Shown here in pieces: positions 9,269-17,141 of a DNA stretch of 50,701 nt; position 1 is the stretch's first letter; every line of letters begins with the position of its first letter. Made by a program: the position numbers and the translations under genes. Source of the DNA: Methanomassiliicoccales archaeon (GTDB lineage: Archaea > Thermoplasmatota > Thermoplasmata > RBG-16-68-12 > SOIM01); contig JAUVGH010000014.1 in assembly GCA_030593885.1 (NCBI GenBank), positions 1 through 50,701 of the forward strand. The letters are read 5' to 3'. The notes beneath the pieces were generated by a model, which was not told the DNA's origin, made no database searches, and was given only the letters and a program-made list of their open reading frames with translations.

Positions 9269-9484
9269 ATGACTCTGAGCGCTAAAGACGAGGAAAAGCT
9301 TCTCCAACTGATAAACGGCAAACTCAGTGAATACAGCTGGGTGCCCCGCTTGGTCATGAAAAGGATACTCAGGCCCCTACCGCAGATCCTGGAAGGAATA
9401 CCTCCCTTCCTCCATCAATACACGGTCGCAGAGGTTATGGAGTCCTTGGTGAATGCGTGGCAGGAAGGCAGGCTGTCTTGGTGA
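9269..9484 (+). CDS. Small hypothetical protein
   Basis: This 71-residue protein starts at ATG 9269, about 55 bases after a TAGTTAAAACTT element. It is amphipathic and helical, with Trp at positions 19, 64 and 71. No cysteines, membrane segments or known motif are visible. It is separated by about 100 bp from the divergent AlbA_2 gene and converges on the membrane-protein gene. Confidence 0.5.
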   Translation: MTLSAKDEEKLLQLINGKLSEYSWVPRLVMKRILRPLPQILEGIPPFLHQYTVAEVMESLVNAWQEGRLSW

Positions 9485-9544
9485 GATGAGCGAATATCCC
9501 ACGGGGGATACTGGTTTCGGACTACCTGAAAGATGTCGATAGCA

Positions 9545-10597
9545 TCAGGACTTTCCGTTCTTACTATTCATCGAATCATTCTTACGAAGCCGATTCCTGC
9601 TGGACATGTGAGGTGCGTGAGTCAGACCATGATTCCTTCTCCATCGATAATACCGACGAGCGTCCTTATCCAATACTGCCTTCAATGCTCCGGCCTGACC
9701 AGGAATCGCAGTAGCCCAGAGTGGGGGCTGTCTCAAATCGAGAAGAACCTGCTGTATCTCCTCAGCCATATCTTTCAACAAAGGGGGCATGTCCTTTTCG
9801 AGTTTTTCGACCATCGCTTCTCCGATTGCGTTCATATTACGAACTGCGACCCCCAATTGCGAAGCGGACATGTTCAATGGAGAATCCAGACATCCCTGTC
9901 GTTCAGTATTGAATGCATTGAAATCTTTCACATTGTAGTAATAGGTGAAAAGGAAAGCGACTGTCTTCCCTGGAGCATAGTCGAGCATTGTTTGCAGTCC
10001 TCCGGCGGTCGTGAATATGTCCCATGCATCAGTTAGCAAGGGAGAGACCGGAATGGCTGTTAGAAATGGTTCTCCATTCTGCGTCTCGAGCTTTGCCCCC
10101 CTCTTCAGCGAGGTCACCATGGTGTCCCGATATGCCAAGTGAGAAGACATCTCGTGATGGAGGAGCCAAAGTGCAAAACCGAATTCTCTCTGCCGCCTGT
10201 TTTCGGCTGAAATCCGTCTCACCAACTCACTCAATAGGACCACAAAGATCGCCAATATGATCGGGACTACGAACTCAAAAGGGAATGTGCCCGAAACTGT
10301 CAAGTACAACCCACTGCCACCTAAGGCAATCTCCGCTATTATCCAAACCCAAGGAAGCTTTCGTACAAGCAGGCTATAGCCCCTCAAACGCCGTTTGGAA
10401 CTCTCCCAAAGCTCAGTAAGAATGACCAGAATCATCAGAACAAGGATAACTGCATCCACAGCCAGCAAAGGCACCATGAATTTCTCAGCCGATGTGAATG
10501 TGAGACCGAGGAGAAGTACGATAATCAGCGTCAGGCTGCCTAGTCCGAATTTGAATCCTTTTGATGTTTCGGTAGTCGACGAACTCCCTCCTGACAC
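9545..10597 (-). CDS. Membrane protein of unknown function
   Basis: The GTG-started protein has 350 residues. Four membrane helices are evident in the first 130: about 18-36, 41-62, 83-104 and 107-127. A cytoplasmic, mostly helical domain of about 220 residues follows. It has no cysteine cluster or nucleotide-binding motif. The tail is basic (RRYYRWRRNHG, RNRLRKN). It may be a membrane-linked component of the accessory island, but I recognise no family. Confidence 0.6.
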   Translation of the reverse strand: MSGGSSSTTETSKGFKFGLGSLTLIIVLLLGLTFTSAEKFMVPLLAVDAVILVLMILVILTELWESSKRRLRGYSLLVRKLPWVWIIAEIALGGSGLYLTVSGTFPFEFVVPIILAIFVVLLSELVRRISAENRRQREFGFALWLLHHEMSSHLAYRDTMVTSLKRGAKLETQNGEPFLTAIPVSPLLTDAWDIFTTAGGLQTMLDYAPGKTVAFLFTYYYNVKDFNAFNTERQGCLDSPLNMSASQLGVAVRNMNAIGEAMVEKLEKDMPPLLKDMAEEIQQVLLDLRQPPLWATAIPGQAGALKAVLDKDARRYYRWRRNHGLTHAPHMSSRNRLRKNDSMNSKNGKS

Positions 10598-10793
10598 ATA
10601 ACGGGTCCTTGTTCATAGCGAATCTGCTATCCCGCATGGGATATGCAGTCTCAGGGCCCAGTATAGCTCTCCCTCTCCAACTGATCGAGCAGGCCGCCGA
10701 ATGTTTCGCAGATATGATTCCCCCTGTCCGAGAATAGCCTCTTGGCTATATAATCTAATCTTTCGCAACACTTCGCCTGAAGCATTTGATCTG
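10598..10793. other. Unassigned stretch with a strong TATA-like box
   Basis: Part of a roughly 515-base region (10598-11113) without a well-supported gene. A GGCTATATAATC element at 10744-10755 on the plus strand is one of the best TATA-like sequences in the window and points toward the short reading frame at 10794. A basic reading frame on the minus strand (10613-10873) overlaps it and lacks start signals. Confidence 0.4.
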
Positions 10794-10988
10794 ATGACTA
10801 TGGTCTTGAAACTCCTTCTTCGATTTGTGCTGATGATATCAACTTTCTGCGTGAATCTGGCTTTTCTCGCCATTAAGGGCCTTCTTGGTCAGCCTTCCCA
10901 TACCGCAATACCAAATGAATCTGCGACAATTGAGTTACCGGCGTTATGGATTGGATTCGACAAGTGTAGTCGTCGCCAAACAGGATAG
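10794..10988 (+). CDS. Possible small membrane peptide
   Basis: This ATG begins 64 codons with one hydrophobic segment (LLRFVLMISTFCVNLAFLA) and a polar tail. The TATA-like box at 10744-10755 would give a leader of about 18 bases. Nothing else supports it, and the tail shows no clear codon preference, so it may be a remnant within the integrated element next to the recombinase gene. Confidence 0.3.
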   Translation: MTMVLKLLLRFVLMISTFCVNLAFLAIKGLLGQPSHTAIPNESATIELPALWIGFDKCSRRQTG

Positions 10989-11113
10989 TGCCGCATATGA
11001 GGAAACACTGCGCTTGATCGGGTTCCGAACCCAATTCGGGACGAATCCCATCGAATCTGCGGTTCCCGCACCAAATACTATGTGATCTTTTTGCCATCTC
11101 AAGCTCGGAAATA

Positions 11114-12322
11114 CTATCCCAAACTCTCTTCGGATTGACCGCTGAACTCTTTCAACGCTTTTATGATTGCGGACTGAACCTCAGGAGCCTCTAATACCTT
11201 GGAGAACATCTCGTCAAGCTTCTCCGTCTCCTTCCACAGTGAACGGGCAACTTCAGTCGATAGCGGCGCGGTGCACCTCCCGCAGAACTTGAACTCTGAT
11301 GGGTTCACGAAACGACATCTCAGGCATTCTTTTGGCTTGAGAACGCTCTCCCGCTTTCCCTCCTCCTCATCGATGCCGTGCATCCTGTCTATCGCCTCAT
11401 CAGTGTCCCTTCCGGCCAAATGCACGTACACTGCAGCCATTGAGGAATCCTGCACCCAGCCAAGATACTGCTTCATTTGGGATTCGGTCATATGGTTCGC
11501 CAGGAAGGTGGCTCTACTGTGCCTGAAGTTGTGTGGATTGACCGCCTTTGTCACTCCCGTACGCTTGGCTGCATTCGCCAGCAGCTTTCGAACCGCTGAA
11601 TACATGAGAGGCTTGTTCCTCCCAACCGTCCCGATCCCTACCCACAGAGGGGAGTTCTTGTTATCCTTCAAAGGGTGATTCTGCAACCACATGTTGAGAT
11701 GGGGTGCAGAAGACACACATCTCAACCTCCTGGGTCCGGTCTTCCCCTCTGGGATAATGATTCTTGCATATCCATCTTCATCGAACTCAACATGCTTGAT
11801 TTGCAATGAAAGAAGCTCCCCCACCCGGCATCCTGACTCCCAAAGGAAGGAGATTATCGCTCTGTCCCTGAGATTCTCGCAATGGTCTATCATCTTGAGA
11901 ACTTCACTCTCGTTCAGAAGTTCCTCGGGTATCTTGGTGTTCCTCCTCTTGATGGATGTCTTGATCCAACGGACTTCCTCAGGGTATTCATCTGTCTTCA
12001 TGAGTTGGCGAAAGAACTTCTTGAGAGTGACTTTGTGAGCGTGCTTTGTCCACTCGCTGCAGTTCTCCTTTTGGATTCTCTCAACGATCTTCTCCACGTC
12101 CTCTCTCTTCCAAGTGGCGAATCCCTTATCCGTCCATGAAGCAATCTTGATCAGACTGTTCAGATACTTCGCAATACTCGAAAGAGTGAGCCCCTCTCTG
12201 GTACATGCATCCGTGAAAGCCTTGATTGCCTTCTTGTTCTTCGGGAGTATCTCCTTGCTCCGTTCAACTCTTCTGAGGCAGCTCTTCAGTCGGCCTTCCA
12301 TGCGATAGTGTTGATCTGACAT
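11114..12322 (-). CDS. Tyrosine recombinase (integrase) with a C-terminal zinc ribbon
   Basis: Residue numbers are for the start at 12322 (402 residues). A SAM-like N-terminal core-binding domain (about 20-115) is followed by the catalytic domain with R166 (GCRVGEL), K194 (EGKTG), H264-x-x-R267 (HNFRHS), W289 (LGW) and the nucleophile Y299 (AVYVHL). A zinc ribbon (C333-x2-C336, C347-x2-C350) follows. ATG at 12334 is also possible, but the TATA-like TATTTTAA on the opposite strand (12346-12353) is only about 16 bases from it and about 28 from 12322, so a leaderless start at 12322 fits better. It sits directly beside the 3' end of tRNA-Ala, the classic arrangement of an integrated element. Confidence 0.88.
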   Translation of the reverse strand: MSDQHYRMEGRLKSCLRRVERSKEILPKNKKAIKAFTDACTREGLTLSSIAKYLNSLIKIASWTDKGFATWKREDVEKIVERIQKENCSEWTKHAHKVTLKKFFRQLMKTDEYPEEVRWIKTSIKRRNTKIPEELLNESEVLKMIDHCENLRDRAIISFLWESGCRVGELLSLQIKHVEFDEDGYARIIIPEGKTGPRRLRCVSSAPHLNMWLQNHPLKDNKNSPLWVGIGTVGRNKPLMYSAVRKLLANAAKRTGVTKAVNPHNFRHSRATFLANHMTESQMKQYLGWVQDSSMAAVYVHLAGRDTDEAIDRMHGIDEEEGKRESVLKPKECLRCRFVNPSEFKFCGRCTAPLSTEVARSLWKETEKLDEMFSKVLEAPEVQSAIIKALKEFSGQSEESLG

Positions 12323-12348
12323 TGCAGGAAGCATGGGTTTTGTAGTAT

Positions 12349-12365
12349 TTTAACCTTAAGTTAAA
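12349..12365. promoter_or_regulatory. Inverted repeat overlapping the integrase TATA box at the tRNA edge
   Basis: TTTAAC - CTTAA - GTTAAA is a perfect 6-bp inverted repeat that starts inside the integrase TATA-like element and ends at the base before the tRNA-Ala discriminator. It could be an operator for integrase autoregulation or a recombinase arm site. Confidence 0.4.
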
Positions 12366-12438
12366 TGGACCGGACGGGACTCGAACCCGCGGCCTCTACC
12401 ATGCCAAGGTAGCGATCTTCCAGCTGATCTACCGGCCC
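12366..12438 (-). tRNA. tRNA-Ala (anticodon GGC)
   Basis: Read on the minus strand, the acceptor GGGCCGG pairs with CCGGTCC (one G-U). The anticodon stem is CTACC/GGTAG with the loop TTGGCAT, giving anticodon GGC. The T arm contains GGTTCGAGTCC. The discriminator is A and no CCA is encoded. The integrase gene lies against its 3' end, so this tRNA is the likely attachment site. Confidence 0.93.
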
Positions 12439-12484
12439 TTCCCAACTCAATGGTATGAACGGATTAAATACGTTTCTAATTCCT

Positions 12485-13888
12485 CTAGTAGAATTTCTTC
12501 AGCGTTTCCTGGTGGCGGACCCGTTCTCCCTCGATCGGCACTGGATATTCCCCTATCAAGCAACCGCAGCAAAGGTCCTCCATGGGGTGACCGATAGCTT
12601 CAACCAAGCCCTCGAGACTGATGTAGGCTAGAGAATCCGCTCCGATCTCCTTCGCTATCTGCTTCTCGTCCTTCTCATTGGCAACGAAGTGTTCCCTGGT
12701 CTTCATGTCTATTCCCAGGTAGCACGGATGTCTTACTGGGGGACAGCCTATCCGAACGTGAACTTCCTTCGCTCCGGCCTTCTTCAGGATCTGGGTGATC
12801 TTTCTCATGGTCGTTCCGCGGATGATGCTGTCGTCGACCACAACTATCCTCTTGTCCTCAACCAGCGACTTGACGGGGTTCAGTTTCAAAAGGACGCTCA
12901 GCTCCCTGTCCCTCTGCTCCGGCAATATGAAGGTCCTCTCCACGAACCTGTTCTTGATCAGGCCCTCGGCCATGGGGATCACGGACCCATCCGCGTAGCC
13001 AGCCGCATGCGCTCTGCCTGAATCCGGAACAGGGAATACGGCGTCCGCCTCCGTCTGGCTCTCCACCGCAAGTATCTCCCCTATCCTCCTCCTGACGTCG
13101 TAGACGAGCTGTCCGTCCAAGAAGTTGTCGGGCCTTGAGAAATAGACGTACTCGAACATGCAGTGCGCCTTGTGCCTGGGGGTCGGGATCTGGTACGATT
13201 TGGCCATTTTCGCTCCCACTTCCACTATCTCCCCGGGTTTGAGGTCCTTGACAAACTCAGCATCAAGAAGATCGAGTACAGGCGTCTCGGAAGCGATAAC
13301 GTGACCGTCCTTCATCTTCCCGAGGCACAGCGGCCTTATGCCATGCGGGTCCCTTACCGCAAATAGCCTGTCGCCGATAAGTATGGCGAGGGAATATGCC
13401 CCCCTCAGTTTCGCAAGCGTTCTTGAAATGGCCCTGGTCGGATCGGTCGAGGCTTCCAGCTCACCTGCAAGTACCCTGACTATGAACTCGGTGTCCGATA
13501 GACCCTCCAGCCCGGCTCCCTTCTTCCTGAAATGATCTCTCAGAGCCTCCGCATTGGTCAGCTCTCCGTTGTGGCAGACCGCGATATCCCCTTTGGTGGT
13601 CTTCGCCATGATCGGATGTGCCTCATCGGCCGTCTTCATCCCTGTGGTCGAGTACCTGACGTGTGCTATCCCTACATTCCCTTCCAGCTCATCCAGGATA
13701 TCCTTGTCGAAGACCTCGTGCACCAGACCCGCGTCCTTATGCCATCTCATCTTGGTTCCGTCGGCAACCGCCATTCCCGCCGCTTCCTGACCCCTGTGCT
13801 GGATGACCTTGAGACCGAAGAAGAGCTTCCTTGAGACTGATGAATCTGAACATATCCCGACCAAACCGCAACACTCTTTGGCTTTCAT
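12485..13888 (-). CDS. purF: Amidophosphoribosyltransferase, downstream paralogue
   Basis: PurF makes 5-phosphoribosylamine from PRPP and glutamine, the first step of purine synthesis. The 467-residue protein has a six-residue leader before the predicted nucleophile C7 (CGLVGI), which would be exposed after processing. The glutaminase domain shows QHRGQEAAG and the PRPP loop is VVVDDSIIRGTT. Cysteines at the positions of the Bacillus-type Fe-S cluster are present (HCMFEYVYF, HPCYLGID, CCGC). It starts one base after the stop of a second purF, so the two are co-transcribed. Both copies look intact. Confidence 0.93.
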   Translation of the reverse strand: MKAKECCGLVGICSDSSVSRKLFFGLKVIQHRGQEAAGMAVADGTKMRWHKDAGLVHEVFDKDILDELEGNVGIAHVRYSTTGMKTADEAHPIMAKTTKGDIAVCHNGELTNAEALRDHFRKKGAGLEGLSDTEFIVRVLAGELEASTDPTRAISRTLAKLRGAYSLAILIGDRLFAVRDPHGIRPLCLGKMKDGHVIASETPVLDLLDAEFVKDLKPGEIVEVGAKMAKSYQIPTPRHKAHCMFEYVYFSRPDNFLDGQLVYDVRRRIGEILAVESQTEADAVFPVPDSGRAHAAGYADGSVIPMAEGLIKNRFVERTFILPEQRDRELSVLLKLNPVKSLVEDKRIVVVDDSIIRGTTMRKITQILKKAGAKEVHVRIGCPPVRHPCYLGIDMKTREHFVANEKDEKQIAKEIGADSLAYISLEGLVEAIGHPMEDLCCGCLIGEYPVPIEGERVRHQETLKKFY

Positions 13889-13889
13889 G

Positions 13890-15308
13890 CTATTCCTCGT
13901 AGTCTGGAAGCGTCTTCTGGAAGCGATGCATCTCGCATGGGATGTCCAGCGGGTATTTGTCGGTAACGCACCCCAAGCATAGGTCCTCTTTTGGGATTCC
14001 TATCGCATCCACAACTCCATCGACGCTTATGTACCCCACCGAATCGGCGGTGGTCACCTCCCTTATTTCCTCGATCGTCTTCTTGTTGGCAAGGAACTGT
14101 TCCCTATTCTCCATGTCGATTCCAAGATAGCATGGTGCTATCAACGGTGGCGATCCGATCCTGACGTGAATCTCTTTGGCGCCAGCATCTCTGACAGCCT
14201 GCACGATTCGGGTTATCGTGGTTCCCCGGACGATGCTGTCGTCCACCAAAACCACCCTCTTGCCCCTTATGACGTCGGGTATGGGGTTCACCTTCTCCCT
14301 TATGCTGATGTCCCTGGACTTCTGATCGGGCATGATGAACGTCCTTCCGATGTACCTGTTCTTCATCAGTCCTTCAATGACTGGAACATTGATCTTGTGC
14401 GAGAAACCGTAGGCGTGTGACCTGCCTGAATCCGGAATGGGTATCACCAGATCCGCGTCCACGGGGTGCTCCTCGGCGCACCTTGCTCCGGCTCTCTGCC
14501 TGACCTCATATATATTCCTCCCCTCCAAGACCGAATCCGCTCTCGCGAAGTAGACGTACTCAAAGAAACAATGGGCCTTGTGGCTCTTCTTGACCATCTG
14601 GTGGGAGACGACTCCTTCGCGGGTCAGCTCCACGACCTCGCCGCACTCCACGTCCCTCAGGACCTTGGCATTGAGGACATCAAGTGCGACGCTCTCAGAA
14701 GCGACGACAAAGCCGTCCTTCATCTCACCCAGGCAGAGAGGTCTGATGCCGTACGGGTCCCTCATGCCGAACACTCTTCCGTTGTGCAGCAGGGTCAAAC
14801 AGTATGAGCCGTTGAGCTTCTTCATGAGAACCTTGATCGCCTTGAGAATGTCGTCCGACCTCTGCATCTCGTCCGCAAGGATGTAGGCCATTGCCTCCTC
14901 TTCGGCGCCTTTGAGGAAAACGTGTCCTCGGATCCTCAGTTCCCTTTTCAGTTCCTCGGTGTTAACTATGACGCCGTTGTGTGCGAGCGCTATCTCACCG
15001 ATCGCTGTTGGAATCACGTGAGGCTGAGCGTTCTCGGGTTTGGAGAGTTTCTGGGAATAATACACGTGGCCGATGCCCGCCTTCCCCTTCAACTTGTTCA
15101 AGTTCTTCGGATTGAAAACGTCCGAGACCAGGCCGAGATGCTTGATGCACTTGATTCTCTTACCCTGAATCGCGATTCCTGCGGACTCTTGTCCCCTGTG
15201 CTGCAAAGCCCTCAGAGCAAAATAGAGATATGAAGGGGCATGGGAGCCATTCTCAGAGATAATACCGACAACACCGCACTTTTCCCGAGGCTTGTCCGCG
15301 TCAGGCAT
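13890..15308 (-). CDS. purF: Amidophosphoribosyltransferase, upstream paralogue
   Basis: This second PurF has 472 residues from the ATG at 15308. That start overlaps the end of the eL37 gene by eight bases and leaves a ten-residue leader before the nucleophile C11 (KCGVVGI). A longer reading frame from 15368 would run inside eL37 and is rejected. It keeps QHRGQESAG, the PRPP loop VLVDDSIVRGTT and the Fe-S type cysteines (HCFFEYVYF, APCYLGID, CLGC). Its sequence differs throughout from the downstream copy, so the duplication is old rather than recent. Why both are kept is unknown; different regulation or a paired enzyme are possibilities. Confidence 0.93.
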   Translation of the reverse strand: MPDADKPREKCGVVGIISENGSHAPSYLYFALRALQHRGQESAGIAIQGKRIKCIKHLGLVSDVFNPKNLNKLKGKAGIGHVYYSQKLSKPENAQPHVIPTAIGEIALAHNGVIVNTEELKRELRIRGHVFLKGAEEEAMAYILADEMQRSDDILKAIKVLMKKLNGSYCLTLLHNGRVFGMRDPYGIRPLCLGEMKDGFVVASESVALDVLNAKVLRDVECGEVVELTREGVVSHQMVKKSHKAHCFFEYVYFARADSVLEGRNIYEVRQRAGARCAEEHPVDADLVIPIPDSGRSHAYGFSHKINVPVIEGLMKNRYIGRTFIMPDQKSRDISIREKVNPIPDVIRGKRVVLVDDSIVRGTTITRIVQAVRDAGAKEIHVRIGSPPLIAPCYLGIDMENREQFLANKKTIEEIREVTTADSVGYISVDGVVDAIGIPKEDLCLGCVTDKYPLDIPCEMHRFQKTLPDYEE

Positions 15309-15480
15309 GCTCCTTCGCCCAGCTATATTTCCTAATCTTGGAGGACGCGCCATAACCGCAGTGGGCACATGCTTTCCTTCTGATGTGATACGAGTGCTTT
15401 CCGCATCTCCGGCACATAATGTGGGTCTTCTTGCCGGATTTCTTACCCTTAGAAGTCGTCCCCTTGGTCAAGTCGGTCAC
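15301..15480 (-). CDS. rpl37e: Large-subunit ribosomal protein eL37
   Basis: The 59-residue protein has the eL37 pattern: basic start TKGTTSKGKKSGKKTH, then the zinc-binding C-x2-C...C-x2-C (MCRRCGKHSYH, ACAHCGYG), then SSKIRKYSW. It binds 23S rRNA near the exit tunnel. GTG at 15480 follows directly on the TAG of the LSm gene, and its own TGA overlaps the purF start. The LSm-eL37 pairing is widely conserved in archaea. Confidence 0.93.
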   Translation of the reverse strand: MTDLTKGTTSKGKKSGKKTHIMCRRCGKHSYHIRRKACAHCGYGASSKIRKYSWAKEHA

Positions 15481-15696
15481 CTAGGGAGATATGTATATCA
15501 CGTTGTCCCCGCGCACTATCGCGAGGCTGTAACGGTTGATCACCTCGTCGTTCGCCAGCTCCTGCGCATTCTTTAGAACGAGGTTCATGTGAGGATCGAA
15601 ACCGTCAAGGACTCCTCTGTACCCTCTCCCGAATTTGAGTTCAACAATGACGTTCCTGTTGATGCTCTGGTTAAGAACTGAAAGTGGCTTGATCAT
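15481..15696 (-). CDS. Archaeal Sm-like RNA-binding protein (LSm)
   Basis: The 71-residue protein shows the Sm fold: Sm1 with VIVELKFGRGYRGVLDGFDPHMNL-type pattern (G-x-L-x-x-F-D-x-x-M-N) and Sm2 with IVRGDNVIYI (RG-N/D). Archaeal LSm proteins form heptameric rings that bind U-rich RNA. It is the first gene of the operon LSm - eL37 - purF - purF. Confidence 0.93.
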   Translation of the reverse strand: MIKPLSVLNQSINRNVIVELKFGRGYRGVLDGFDPHMNLVLKNAQELANDEVINRYSLAIVRGDNVIYISP

Positions 15697-15896
15697 CGGA
15701 CCACATCGTGAGATATGGTGTGAACTACTTAAAGTCTTTGACTTCGCGGAAGAAGATAATGCGACATACGAAACGCCGTCCAGAGTGTATGAAACACATG
15801 ACGGAACAATTCGAAGATTGTCTAATGAAATGGCTCAAAAACCCTGCAAAGGGGCAAAATACTATATTGCTATAATCCATTTGTCATTGTGAGAGG

Positions 15897-16421
15897 ATGT
15901 GCGCAGAAGAATTGTACAGGGAGAATGAGGTAGACCTACACCTGAAGAAGAAGGAAGTGGTTCAGAAACTTGCCGAGCTTTCGGAGTTCGAGAATGAACT
16001 GATTGAGAGAGAGCAAGCGCTTGAGCAGTTGAAAGAGGAGCTCAGCAAGAAAGAGAAGCACCTCGTGGGCTGGGAGAGCGAGATCAAGAAAGTGGCCGCC
16101 ATCATCGCCGACGAGAAGAAGAGGGTAGATAAGATGACCGAGTCCTTCGGCGCGCTTGATGAAGAACCGCAGAAGGAAGAGCCCCCGGTCGAAGTGGAAC
16201 AGACAATCCCTGGAGAAGTTGAGAACCCACCCGAAGAAGAGGAACCATCTCTCGAAGAACCTGACGAAATGGACATCATCGTTGCCGAGGACCTTCTGAG
16301 CGATCTGATTGAGGATGGGGGGCTGGAAGAGGATGTGCCAGAGGAGAAGGAAGCGCCAAAGAAGCGCACGGTAAAGAAGGTCGCAAAGAAGAAGAAAAAG
16401 AAGTTCGGCTTTTTCAAGTGA
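15897..16421 (+). CDS. Coiled-coil protein with acidic middle and Lys-rich tail
   Basis: This 174-residue protein has a long charged coiled coil (about 10-85, with heptads such as LAELSEFENELIEREQALEQL), an acidic Pro/Glu-rich section (about 90-150), and a strongly basic tail (KKRTVKKVAKKKKKK) ending in FGFFK. The bipolar charge suggests a scaffold or a nucleic-acid- or ribosome-associated protein. The Lys-rich tail is also the only likely membrane- or DNA-contacting part. GAGAGG precedes the ATG, and a TATA-like ATACTATATT lies near 15859-15868. No family recognised. Confidence 0.65.
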   Translation: MCAEELYRENEVDLHLKKKEVVQKLAELSEFENELIEREQALEQLKEELSKKEKHLVGWESEIKKVAAIIADEKKRVDKMTESFGALDEEPQKEEPPVEVEQTIPGEVENPPEEEEPSLEEPDEMDIIVAEDLLSDLIEDGGLEEDVPEEKEAPKKRTVKKVAKKKKKKFGFFK

Positions 16422-16514
16422 ACAAGGGTTCTCACGAGAGCGTTGCCTTCACAGAGGACATCATCTCAATGGATTTCTATCGACATTGACAAGTGCGGGG
16501 GATGGGATTTTCAC

Positions 16515-16534
16515 AACGGCTCTCACGGGCCGTT
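16515..16534 (+). terminator. Possible terminator hairpin
   Basis: AACGGC (16515-16520) and GCCGTT (16529-16534) form a perfect 6-bp stem followed by CTTTT, about 95 bases after the coiled-coil gene. Archaeal termination relies mainly on T-runs, so the role is tentative. Confidence 0.35.
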
Positions 16535-16572
16535 CTTTTGAACCCACGGACTCCTTCGAGACAGAATGTCCC

Positions 16573-16590
16573 ATCTGGATATCTCCAGAT
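16573..16590. repeat. Perfect 7-bp inverted repeat
   Basis: ATCTGGA - TATC - TCCAGAT is a perfect palindromic pair with a four-base loop, in the 249-base gap between the coiled-coil gene and the convergent regulator gene. It could be a 3' hairpin for either transcript or a protein-binding site. Confidence 0.4.
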
Positions 16591-16670
16591 CTTAAGTCCT
16601 GCGCCTTTGGCCGTTCTTGGCTACCCCCGCATCAAGCCCAATTCTCCCGGACTTTATAATTGTTTTTGAA

Positions 16671-17141
16671 TCAGGATATGCCCAGCCTAGTGAGCATGTA
16701 CTTGCGCTCGCTTGGTCTGGCCACACTCTTCACCACCAGTCGGAACAGGTTGTTCGCGCCTGCGACGCCCAAGATATTCCTCATCCTGGCCATTGCCTCT
16801 TCGAGTCCTTCGATGCTCTTCAAGTCCCTGATCTGAGCAAAATTCATCTTCTCGGAGATCTGCTTGCCGAATGTCATCCTCGTCGTCTTCTGCAGTTTAT
16901 CGAGGACGGCTTCGACCGTCCTGGCGCTTACGCTGAGCTGCTTATGGATGTAGACGCCTCTCGACGCTCTGTCAATGGACCCCCTGGAAACCAGCCTACT
17001 TGCGATGCTTGCCACCATCTTCTTGTCCATCTTCAGGTCAGCCGCGATGTTCTCAATCGGGACCTCCTCATTGCCCCTGGACACGAGGTATTCCATTATT
17101 CTGCTGGTCTTGGAAATATGTTGAGGAAAGTCACTCACCAC
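16671..17141 (-). CDS. Winged-helix-type DNA-binding protein
   Basis: The 156-residue product begins with a helix-turn-helix module (about 10-65): IMEYLVSRGNEEVPIENIAADL, then MDKKMVASIASRLVSRG and a short wing ending GVYIH. The rest is helical and basic, without a ligand motif. It starts at GTG 17141, overlapping the upstream regulator gene by 11 bases, so the two are translated together. It probably works with that regulator and the KaiC-like gene upstream. Confidence 0.6.
   Translation of the reverse strand: MVSDFPQHISKTSRIMEYLVSRGNEEVPIENIAADLKMDKKMVASIASRLVSRGSIDRASRGVYIHKQLSVSARTVEAVLDKLQKTTRMTFGKQISEKMNFAQIRDLKSIEGLEEAMARMRNILGVAGANNLFRLVVKSVARPSERKYMLTRLGIS

Noticed and set aside
10613-10873. 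Basic minus-strand frame of 86 codons
   Set aside because: It overlaps a strong plus-strand TATA-like box and has no start signals or recognisable domain.
1-11113. Second copy of the tRNA-Ala 3' end (attachment site)
   Set aside because: No convincing repeat of the tRNA T-arm/acceptor was found by eye between 1 and 11113. An alignment search would be needed to exclude a short or degenerate one.
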